A stretch of 6,293 nt of DNA, taken from CAYNFH01 sp964396385. Its GTDB lineage: Bacteria > Armatimonadota > Chthonomonadetes > Chthonomonadales > CAJBBX01. Below, in pieces: positions 1 to 4,866 of the stretch (position 1 is its first letter; every line of letters begins with the position of its first letter). The notes below the pieces were generated by a model. The model did not search any database. It worked only from the letters and a program-made list of their open reading frames with translations, and had not been told where the DNA came from. The DNA is taken from NCBI GenBank assembly GCA_964396385.1, contig CAYNFH010000300.1:1-6293 (forward strand). The letters are read 5' to 3'. The translations under genes were made by a program, and so were the position numbers.

Positions 1-73
1 GCGAGGGATCTGCTTTACGGTAACTGCACGTACTCTGCCGGAATTGCAGATTCCTCGCTCCGCTCGGAATGAC
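1..73. repeat. dispersed intergenic hairpin repeat (partial, runs off left edge)
   Basis: Two arms face each other: GCGAGGGATCTGC at 1-13 and GCAGATTCCTCGC at 46-58 are inverted copies with one mismatch, enclosing a 32 nt middle. The right arm runs into ATTCC...GGAAT (50-70), whose interior contains the tandem-like CTCGCTCCGCTCG. Read on the minus strand, the right end is a TGTCATTCCGAGCGGAGCGAGG-like motif. From memory, this kind of motif recurs in intergenic DNA of several GC-rich environmental bacteria, but I could not test the copy number here. It lies downstream of the minus-strand repeat-protein gene (stop at 100) and could also fold in that transcript's tail. No T-run follows it, so I do not call it a terminator. 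Confidence 0.5.
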
Positions 74-99
74 ACAACCCTCGTTGGCCGCAACAACCC

Positions 100-342
100 C
101 TACTTATGCTTCTTCGTCGGCGCCTTGCGGGTGTAGCCCTTCACCGTCACCGTCTTGCCGGACTTAGTGGTACGCGTGTACCCCTTCACCGCAACCTTCT
201 TGGTCGGCGCCTTGCGCGTATACGCCTTCACGTGCACGGTCTTCCCGCTCTTAGTGGTGCGGGTATAGCCCTTGACCTTGGCCTGTCCGAACGCCGGCAC
301 GACGAAGCAGAGCAGCGTCAGAATCACCAGTAGTCTTCGCAT
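100..342 (-). CDS. secreted basic protein with two 29-residue VKGYTR repeats
   Basis: An 80-residue protein of unknown function, probably exported. Residues 1-21 (MRRLLVILTLLCFVVPAFGQA) form a signal peptide: RR, then a hydrophobic core, then a small-residue cleavage region near G19-A21. The rest is two near-identical 29-residue repeats (23-51 and 52-80), each holding two VK(G/A)YTR motifs separated by TTKSGKTV and KAPTKK. The mature part is rich in Lys, Arg and Thr, has almost no acidic residues, and should be strongly cationic. The start at 342 is chosen over an in-frame ATG at 390 because GGAGGAGG lies a few bases upstream (about 348-355) and the signal peptide begins there. Short VKGYTR-type repeats occur in many uncharacterised bacterial secreted proteins. 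A wall, DNA or polyanion-binding role is only a guess from charge. The gene lies 84 bp after dprA on the same strand. Confidence 0.8.
   Translation of the reverse strand: MRRLLVILTLLCFVVPAFGQAKVKGYTRTTKSGKTVHVKAYTRKAPTKKVAVKGYTRTTKSGKTVTVKGYTRKAPTKKHK
103..276 (-). repeat. tandem duplication of 87 bp inside the repeat-protein gene
   Basis: Codons 23-51 (276-190) and 52-80 (189-103) encode the same 29-residue unit. The differences include H versus T after GKTV, A versus G in the second YTR motif, and the last two residues. Each unit itself contains a half-repeat (VKxYTR twice), which suggests two rounds of duplication. Confidence 0.8.
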
Positions 343-347
343 GGATG

Positions 348-356
348 TCCTCCTCC
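348..356 (-). promoter_or_regulatory. strong ribosome binding site of the repeat-protein gene
   Basis: On the minus strand the bases before the ATG at 342 read GGGAGGAGGACATCC, a near-perfect Shine-Dalgarno sequence at normal spacing. It decides the start in favour of 342 over the upstream in-frame ATG at 390. Confidence 0.7.
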
Positions 357-360
357 CGGT

Positions 361-379
361 GGGCCGGATTGCCCGGCCC
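361..379 (-). other. perfect leader hairpin upstream of the repeat-protein ribosome binding site
   Basis: GGGCCGG (361-367) and CCGGCCC (373-379) form a 7 bp stem with a 5 nt loop, ending about 5 bases before the Shine-Dalgarno region on the minus strand. It could stabilise the mRNA or affect translation. It is also in the right place to slow readthrough from dprA, but no T-run follows it. Confidence 0.4.
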
Positions 380-390
380 GCTGCTTTCAC

Positions 391-413
391 TTTAAACCCG
401 AGGAAACGGGATT
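391..413 (-). terminator. weak candidate terminator after dprA
   Basis: Fourteen bases after the dprA stop, the minus strand reads AATCCCG, a TTTCCT loop, then CGGGTTTAAA. The stem is only four GC pairs plus two AT pairs across a mismatch, and the T-run is short. If it works, the repeat-protein gene is transcribed separately. If not, the two genes share a transcript. Confidence 0.25.
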
Positions 414-426
414 CCTGCTCCGCGGC

Positions 427-1530
427 TCACAGCACCCGGATGTAGCAGTTGCCCGGCAGGCGCCGGACCATGCCGGACAGCTCCAGCAGCGTCATGTCCA
501 CCGACACCTGCGTGTGCGGGAGCTGGACCGCCGCGGCCAGGACGTCGATATGCTTGGGGGTGAGGCTGAGCTGCTCCAGCAGGAGTCGCTGGCTCGACGG
601 AAGCTCGGCCTGGGCGGGACGCGGTGCGTCCGGAGCGGCAGGCTCCTCCAGAGCCAGCACGCCGAGCACGCGCAGCACGTCCCGGGCATCCTCCACCAGC
701 GCCGCACCGTCCTTGATGAGGGCATGGGCACCTCGCGATGTCTCCTGCTCAACGGCGCCCGGTATGGCCATCACCTCCCGGCCCTGCTCCCCCGCCAGCC
801 CGGCCGTGATGAGAGCGCCGCTGTGGATGCCGGCCTCCACCACCACAACTCCCATCGACAGCCCGCTCACGATTCGGTTGCGCAACGGGAAGCGCCAGTG
901 CTCCGGGGTCGCGCCCACCGGAAACTCCGTGATGATGGCGCCTAACCCCTCACGCACGATGTGGCCGAACAGGCCGCGGTTCTCCCGGGGATAGTCGATG
1001 TCCAGTCCGCAGCCCAACACCACCAGCGTGCGCCCGGAGGCGGCCACCGCCGCCTTGTGCGCCGCCGTATCGATCCCGATCGCTCCGCCGCTCACGATGG
1101 TGAGCCCCGCGGCGGCGAGGTCTCGACCCAGCTTCAGCGCGATACTTTGCCCGTAGGGAGTGGCGGATCGCGACCCGACCAGCGCCACGGCGAAGCGGTC
1201 ACGCTCGTCCAACGCGCCGCGCACAAACAGGACCGGCGGCGCATCCGGAATCTCCAGCAGGTTGCGCGGATAGTCGGGATCCGTGCGTGCGACTACCCGC
1301 ACGTCCGGCCGGTCCAGGAAGCGCCGCTGGTCGTCCGTGGCGATGTAGGACGGGTCCGCGAGCCGGGCGGCGCACTTGGAGTTCATCTCCGGTACGGCCG
1401 CCAGATCGTTGAGGCTCGACTCGAACAGGGGCTCCGGCCCGCCGAAGTGGTCCAGCAGGGCGTTGGCCAATCGGGCGGGTAGCTGTAAGTTCGCCAGCCG
1501 CAGCCAGGCTTCCAAGTGCGAGTCTTCCAT
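427..1530 (-). CDS. dprA: DNA processing protein DprA (DNA-protecting protein, Smf family)
   Basis: A 367-residue full-length DprA. In the family this cytoplasmic protein binds incoming single-stranded DNA during natural transformation, protects it and loads RecA. An N-terminal helical region (about 1-75) precedes a YPRNLLEIPDAPPVLFVRG block (87-105). The Rossmann-like DprA fold follows (about 113-290), with GSRSATPYG (119-127), SGGAIGID (147-154), GCGLDIDYP (173-181), TEFP (201-204), FPLRNRIVSGLS (214-225) and EAGIHSGALITA (232-243). These match the conserved family motifs and all are intact. A variable linker (about 292-312, Ala/Pro-rich) leads to a small winged-helix-like C-terminal domain (about 313-367). 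Only a poor ribosome binding site precedes the ATG at 1530, but the start fits the family N-terminus and no better start is close. Nearby genes give no other competence function. Confidence 0.97.
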   Translation of the reverse strand: MEDSHLEAWLRLANLQLPARLANALLDHFGGPEPLFESSLNDLAAVPEMNSKCAARLADPSYIATDDQRRFLDRPDVRVVARTDPDYPRNLLEIPDAPPVLFVRGALDERDRFAVALVGSRSATPYGQSIALKLGRDLAAAGLTIVSGGAIGIDTAAHKAAVAASGRTLVVLGCGLDIDYPRENRGLFGHIVREGLGAIITEFPVGATPEHWRFPLRNRIVSGLSMGVVVVEAGIHSGALITAGLAGEQGREVMAIPGAVEQETSRGAHALIKDGAALVEDARDVLRVLGVLALEEPAAPDAPRPAQAELPSSQRLLLEQLSLTPKHIDVLAAAVQLPHTQVSVDMTLLELSGMVRRLPGNCYIRVL

Positions 1531-1591
1531 GGGATATCCGAGACCAAGCTCCGGTTCAAACTTCTACTGCGCTTAACTGACCAGTGGTCCT

Positions 1592-1607
1592 ATGGCGCAT
1601 GCGCCAT
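1592..1607. repeat. perfect 16 bp palindrome
   Basis: ATGGCGCATGCGCCAT is identical on both strands. It lies about 60 bp upstream of the dprA start, next to a shorter GACCA-G-TGGTC inverted repeat (1579-1589). It could be a regulator site for dprA or part of the adjoining hairpin-repeat block. The sequence does not say which. Confidence 0.45.
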
Positions 1608-1619
1608 GCCTTGCGAACA

Positions 1620-1742
1620 CCGGCCCCCATAGGCTGTAGGGGCCGGGCGCCGTCGCGGCTCTCTGGCAGTCCGCGAAGGCGGACTTGGCGTACTTGTTGC
1701 CCGCGACTTTAGTCGCCGGGGTGCGGGCCGTGCCGGCCCGCA
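1620..1742. repeat. cluster of four hairpins, probable dispersed intergenic repeat element
   Basis: This fills most of the 322 bp gap between dprA and the next gene, and I see no gene in it. Four stem-loops follow each other: CCGGCCCC/GGGGCCGG (1620-1646, 11 nt loop); AGTCCGC-GAAG-GCGGACT (1668-1685, 7 bp with a tetraloop); GCGAC-TTTA-GTCGC (1703-1716); and TGCGGGCC/GGCCCGCA (1722-1742, 8 bp, 5 nt loop). The GTCCGC-GAAG-GCGGAC hairpin followed by a small GTCGCC-type hairpin resembles intergenic repeats I recall from GC-rich environmental genomes. None is followed by a T-run. From 1743 to 1852 I see nothing recognisable. Confidence 0.5.
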
Positions 1743-1852
1743 AGGAGCCGCAACTGCTACCCCGCCCCGCCCACCGTAAACGCTCTCACCGTTCAGCACT
1801 CCCAGGCTGAACTCCTGCGGACCGTGGCCTCAAAGCGCCTTCCCGATGGGCT

Positions 1853-2071
1853 CTAGGCCGCGGCGGCGAAGTCCTCCCGCTCCTGGCTGGCGCTGTCAAG
1901 CACCCGCGCCGGATCGAGAAACTCCCGGCAGAACGCGCCCACCCGGCTGAGCAGCGACGCGTGGATCTGCCGCTCCGGAACCTGCGAGAAAGCGCACATC
2001 TCCAGGAGGGCGTATGCCTCCTCCTCCGTCAGCACGAATGGCCTCTGAACCGGCAGTGATAGCGTGGTCAT
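1853..2071 (-). CDS. small hypothetical protein with LTEEEAYALLEMC motif
   Basis: A 72-residue protein that I cannot assign to a named family. It starts MTTLSLPVQRPFVLTEEEAY and then reads as two amphipathic helices: an LTEEEAYALLEMCAFSQ segment (about residues 14-30) and a segment with SLLSRVGAFCREFL (about 39-52). The tail is acidic and Ala-rich, ending EDFAAAA. It has no signal peptide, membrane segment or obvious catalytic motif, so it is likely a small cytoplasmic helical protein. The start at 2071 is preferred over an in-frame ATG at 2104 because AAGAGGTAGG lies directly before it and the upstream extension is only basic low-complexity sequence. The coherent amphipathic pattern argues for a real gene. 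A short GTGCC-CCT-GGCAC hairpin (2092-2104) sits in its leader. Confidence 0.65.
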   Translation of the reverse strand: MTTLSLPVQRPFVLTEEEAYALLEMCAFSQVPERQIHASLLSRVGAFCREFLDPARVLDSASQEREDFAAAA

Positions 2072-2665
2072 CCTACCTCTTTCCCTCTTCCGTGCCCCTG
2101 GCACTTCTCTTCTCCCGATAACTGTTTACTACTCGTGCGCGCCAGCGGAAATCGGAAAGGTCCCTGGCACGAATGGCGCTCGAATGGGTACAAGTAGTAG
2201 AGCCACGTGGGCATGCAAAGGATAGGGCCGTCGGCTTGCTTCTGCTCTTGGTGCCGGCGGAGGCTGGCTCTTGTCCTCCATGTTGCGTGCTATCACTCGG
2301 ACTGGAATCCTCTATGCGCGAAAGATGTTGCCGCTGTATCAAGTTTCGCGAAGAGTGCTATCGTTGTGTCAAGTGCCGCCTTCCTGCTTGGTCTTGCCAC
2401 ACACGGGAAGACGGCGCAAACCGTAGGTGAGCCCCGCCACACGCGGGGCAGCAGCTTGCCAGGATGCATGCCGGCAGTAGCGCCACACGCGGGGCAGCAG
2501 CCGGCCCGCGGGAACTGTCCCGCAGGGACGGTCGCGGTTCCGGCAATGCCTGCGAAGCCCGCGCAGCGGCTCGTTATGAGGGGAGGCGGAGGGGGCGAAT
2601 GAAGCCCCCTCAGCGGGAGCACGAGGGCAGAGCCCTCGGAATCAGAGAGCGAATCAGGAGCCTGA
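2072..2665. other. 594 bp stretch without a convincing gene, repeat-rich
   Basis: Open frames exist on both strands, but they are Cys-, Arg- or Gly-rich low-complexity readings and overlap each other, as expected by chance in GC-rich DNA. The right half carries the two direct-repeat pairs listed separately. One plus-strand reading (about 2314-2430) gives an Ala/Val-rich hydrophobic stretch, SAIVVSSAAFLLGLA, that looks like a signal peptide but has no nearby start or continuing gene. It may be chance, or a relic of the 5' end of the sialidase-like gene whose 3' end survives at 2666-2848. Confidence 0.5.
2431..2529. repeat. direct repeat of 21 bp with associated hairpins
   Basis: The same 21 bases, beginning CGCCACACGCGGGG and ending CAGCAGC, occur at 2435-2455 and 2481-2501 with a 46 bp period. 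The first copy sits in a perfect hairpin, GCCCCGC-CACAC-GCGGGGC (2431-2449). A further small hairpin, GTCCC-GCA-GGGAC, follows at 2517-2529. There are too few copies, with irregular structure, for a CRISPR array. It is probably a decayed dispersed repeat. Confidence 0.55.
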
Positions 2666-2695
2666 GGGCAGAGCCCTTGGAATCTCAGCGGGAGC
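2610..2695. repeat. paired 21 bp and 11 bp direct repeats next to the sialidase remnant
   Basis: GAGGGCAGAGCCCTCGGAATC at 2623-2643 recurs at 2664-2684 with one C-to-T change. TCAGCGGGAGC occurs at 2610-2620 and again at 2685-2695. The first long copy contains the hairpin GAGGGC-AGA-GCCCTC. The block ends exactly where the sialidase-like reading begins to make sense (about 2696), so it may mark a recombination junction. Confidence 0.55.
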
Positions 2696-2848
2696 GGCCC
2701 GTTTGTGGTTGATACGGTCGGAGGGGCCTACCCGAGCTTAGTGGAGCTTCCGGATAGATCGGTCTACTGCGTGTACTATGACCACGGGAGCTCGATTCGC
2801 GCCGCGCGGCTGCGCGTGGACAGGCGCGGAATCTCCAGTGTAGACTAG
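2666..2848 (+). pseudogene. C-terminal remnant of a sialidase/BNR-repeat family protein
   Basis: The plus-strand frame ending at TAG 2846-2848 reads ...FVVDTVGGAYPSLVELPDR, then SVYCVYYDHGSSIRAARLRV, then DRRGISSVD. This matches the usual C-terminal pattern of sialidase and related six-bladed propeller proteins: a GYPS-x-V-x-L-x-D block, a hydrophobic strand with VYY, then a S-x-IRA-x-R-x-RV strand. Intact homologues run to several hundred residues. Here the frame opens only at 2666 after a TGA (2663-2665), has no credible start, and only about the last 48 residues look like the family. The upstream part is replaced by short repeats. I read it as a truncated gene, probably once encoding a secreted glycan-acting enzyme. 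Its 3' end faces the convergent hydrolase-like gene at 2950-4476. Confidence 0.7.
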
Positions 2849-2949
2849 CCGGGCACCTGCTTCGGCCGGTAAAGGCGCACCATCACCATTGGTCGGTCGC
2901 TGCCCAGGAATCGGTTCACCAGAAACGGAGGGATACACCTCCGGCTCAC

Positions 2950-4476
2950 CTACCGCTGCTTCAGGCGCGCGAGCGCCTCGTCAAGCACGGCAAGCGCCTC
3001 GTTGATGCGGTTAGCCCTCAGGAGCGGCGGCAGCTTCTCCTCGAGGTACTGGCCAATAGGCGAGGGGTCGCGCCCCTCCGCGTGCCACTTCCGAATACCC
3101 TCTTGCACGGGCTGCATCTTCCGCTGGAGTAGGACCTGCGGAGAATCGGGCGAGATCGGCTTCTCCCGAAGCGGCTGGCCCGAGAGGAACCGGCGATAGG
3201 CGGCCAGCGCCCCGGGACCGAAGGCGCTCTTCTCCATTATCGCCGGCAGCTCGGCGCCCGTGGCCCCGGTGTTCACGCCGACCAGCACCGCGCCGTGGTT
3301 GTAGTGCCACCCCAGGTAAGTCTCCCAGTCCACGGCGGACCCCGGAACGCCGGCATTGGCTTCCACGCCTCCCCAGGGCGGGTTCCCGCGGTGCTTGAGC
3401 TCCGCGTAGATGGGGCCGAGCCCCTTTTCCAGCGGGCCGACCGGGTAGGTGGACCAGCCGGGGCGGCACCAGGCGTTGAACGCCGCCCAGACCGGAGAAT
3501 TGGAAACTTCCACAGCCGCGCCCGCCGGGACGTGCGGATAGACCTTATCCCTCGGTAATCCCGCCTCGGCAAACCGCCTGCACCAGAAGGCTACCGTCTC
3601 CTGGATGATCTGTCCCAGGGCCTGATGGATGTCCGTGGGCGGTCGCGAGCGGCTGTACCCCCGGTCCATCAGAGCGCGATATCCCAGCAGGCCGCGCGGG
3701 GCGCCGTCTTGGGCTACCAGCTTTTCGGTGTCCGGGTCTGTGTGGGCGTAGTCGTCGAAGGTCGGCTCCGATCCCACCAGCACACCTGCAAAAAGCAACT
3801 CCGTTCCTTCCCGCTTGAGGGCGGCCAGCTCCTCCTTGAGAGGCGGGGCGATCACGTTGCGGATGAGGCGGGTCCATTCGGCGCGGATCCGCCTGCTGGT
3901 GAAGCATACGGGCGGGACCATCCGCTCCGCAACGCCCCAGTTCAGATAGCGCGCCTTCGCCGGAGGTCCGTCCCACCCGAACCACTCCACATTCATGCGG
4001 TTCTGCGGATTGTAGCCGGGCTTCTTCGGGTCGAACCAGTTCCACAGGTCCGGCCGGTTCTGCCAGGCGATGTGGAAGTCGAACTGGAGCATGACGGCGA
4101 CGCCGTTCTGCCGAGCCGCCGCGAACGCCTGGTGGATCAGGGATGGGACGTGACTCTCCAGGGGAAATGTGGCGCACGGGAGTCCGAACCCGAGCAGGCG
4201 CGTGCGGCCGTCGCCCTTCTCGCCGATCGTCCGGACGAGCGCCGGCACGGTTTCCGGCGTCCGCCAGAACAGCAGGTAGCGCGGCTCCGGAACTGGGCGC
4301 GGCACTGGCAGAGCCGGCGCGGGAGCTTGCGGTATCCCTAGAAGGAGCAGCAGCGGGACGGCTCTCACTCGGACCCTTACTCGTATGCTCTTGGCGGCGT
4401 GACATGGACCTGAGCACAGTAAGGTAAGCAGATGCAACAGGCGAGAACGGGAGGGTGATAGGGAGCCTGCGCCCAT
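2950..4476 (-). CDS. predicted exported TIM-barrel (GH-A-like) glycoside hydrolase candidate
   Basis: A 508-residue protein that I cannot place in a named family. The N-terminus is hydrophobic and export-like, then from about residue 67 comes an alternating strand/helix pattern: YLLFW (67-71), LLGFGLP (94-100), VAVMLQFDFHIAWQN (126-140), LLFAGVLVGSEPTFDDY (227-243), WGGVEANAG (368-376) and HGAVLVGVN (394-402). This suits a (beta/alpha)8 barrel. E237 in GSEP and E372 in GVEAN are candidate acid/base and nucleophile, placed like the strand 4 and strand 7 glutamates of clan GH-A. Many exposed Trp and Tyr suit sugar binding. Residues 440-508 form a helical tail. The ATG at 4476 has GGGAG at good spacing. 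A GTG at 4368 (residue 37), with AAGGG before it, would give a cleaner signal peptide beginning MRAVPLLLLLGIPQAPAPA. Hydrolase function and substrate are inference. Confidence 0.75.
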   Translation of the reverse strand: MGAGSLSPSRSRLLHLLTLLCSGPCHAAKSIRVRVRVRAVPLLLLLGIPQAPAPALPVPRPVPEPRYLLFWRTPETVPALVRTIGEKGDGRTRLLGFGLPCATFPLESHVPSLIHQAFAAARQNGVAVMLQFDFHIAWQNRPDLWNWFDPKKPGYNPQNRMNVEWFGWDGPPAKARYLNWGVAERMVPPVCFTSRRIRAEWTRLIRNVIAPPLKEELAALKREGTELLFAGVLVGSEPTFDDYAHTDPDTEKLVAQDGAPRGLLGYRALMDRGYSRSRPPTDIHQALGQIIQETVAFWCRRFAEAGLPRDKVYPHVPAGAAVEVSNSPVWAAFNAWCRPGWSTYPVGPLEKGLGPIYAELKHRGNPPWGGVEANAGVPGSAVDWETYLGWHYNHGAVLVGVNTGATGAELPAIMEKSAFGPGALAAYRRFLSGQPLREKPISPDSPQVLLQRKMQPVQEGIRKWHAEGRDPSPIGQYLEEKLPPLLRANRINEALAVLDEALARLKQR

Positions 4477-4711
4477 CTCGGCTCCCTATGCCGAACCGCT
4501 CTGTGGGAACACGCGCACCATACCTGTCATCTGCTTAGAACCCCGTGCTTGGCTCAGTAGGCCGGTACCATCGGTCACGCTAACACACTGGCAGAAGGCC
4601 TGTTAAGCTGTTTGGCAGTCTTGCAAGCGAGTCGCAACACGGCCGTGTGTCCTGCTCACGGCCCGCCGCCGTGCTCATTCCATCCCGGTCGATCGCCCTC
4701 CTGCTCACTGA
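4477..4711. other. intergenic stretch with small palindromes, no gene seen
   Basis: Neither strand carries a convincing gene. It holds a perfect 12 bp palindrome ACACGGCCGTGT (4637-4648) and a hairpin CACGGC-CCGCC-GCCGTG (4657-4673). The latter lies downstream of the truncated dehydrogenase on the minus strand and has no T-run. The minus-strand hydrolase-like gene must take its promoter from here, but I see no clear -35/-10 pair. Confidence 0.4.
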
Positions 4712-4825
4712 CTACAGCCCGCCGCGGGACCCGATCACCTGGCCCGTGACCCACGCCGCATCGTCCGTCGCGAGCCAACAGATGAGACGTGCGGCGTCCT
4801 CGGGCGTGCCCCACAAGCACGCCAT
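4712..4825 (-). pseudogene. C-terminal fragment of a short-chain dehydrogenase/reductase (SDR)
   Basis: A 37-codon minus-strand frame reads MACLWGTPEDAARLICWLAT, then DDAAWVTGQVIGSRGGL and a stop. From GTPED onward this is the conserved C-terminal end of classical Rossmann-fold SDR enzymes (G-x-PED-x-A-x-L-x-x-x-L-A-S/T-D-x-A-x-x-x-TGQ-x-I-x-x-x-GG). A full SDR has roughly 250 residues, with the cofactor and catalytic YxxxK motifs upstream. Those are absent here: a TGA lies directly before the ATG at 4825, and from 4867 the DNA carries a plus-strand gene. The fragment is therefore a relic, with the break at about 4815-4826. The ATG is probably accidental. The substrate of the lost enzyme cannot be told. 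Confidence 0.8.
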
Positions 4826-4853
4826 TCACTTAGGCGAAATGCCGCACTCGGGG

Positions 4854-4859
4854 TATATT
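4854..4859 (+). promoter_or_regulatory. candidate -10 box giving a leaderless or near-leaderless transcript
   Basis: TATATT (5 of 6 to TATAAT), preceded by GGG, ends 7 bases before the ATG at 4867. Transcription would then start at or next to the start codon. The absence of a Shine-Dalgarno sequence in front of that ATG fits this. No good -35 box is visible at 16-18 bp spacing, so the call is tentative. Confidence 0.3.
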
Positions 4860-4866
4860 TGACGGC

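Noticed and set aside
1620..1646. Intrinsic terminator at the CCGGCCCC/GGGGCCGG hairpin
   Set aside because: There is no T-run on either side on either strand.
1590..1799. Minus-strand 69-residue open frame between dprA and the small gene
   Set aside because: It reads as Arg/Pro/Ala low-complexity sequence across the hairpin cluster, with no ribosome binding site or recognisable pattern.
2173..2430. Plus-strand Cys-rich reading (CCRCIKF...CYRCVKC) resembling a zinc ribbon
   Set aside because: The Cys spacing is irregular, no start signal precedes it, and an overlapping frame in the same stretch looks equally plausible. Probably chance.
2431..2501. Possible CRISPR array from the 21 bp repeat
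   Set aside because: There are only two copies at 46 bp spacing, the repeat is short, and no cas genes are present.
2738..2938. Minus-strand 66-residue open frame after the hydrolase-like gene
   Set aside because: It is antisense to the sialidase-like reading, which has a clear family pattern. The minus reading has none.
3545..4417. Long open frames (up to 290 residues) in other frames of the hydrolase-like gene
   Set aside because: They are Arg/Pro/Ala-rich shadow frames typical of GC-rich coding DNA. The 508-residue frame has coherent strand/helix patterns and motifs.
4647..4862. Plus-strand 71-residue open frame before the GHKL gene
   Set aside because: It is the antisense shadow of the SDR C-terminal fragment, which matches conserved family residues on the minus strand.
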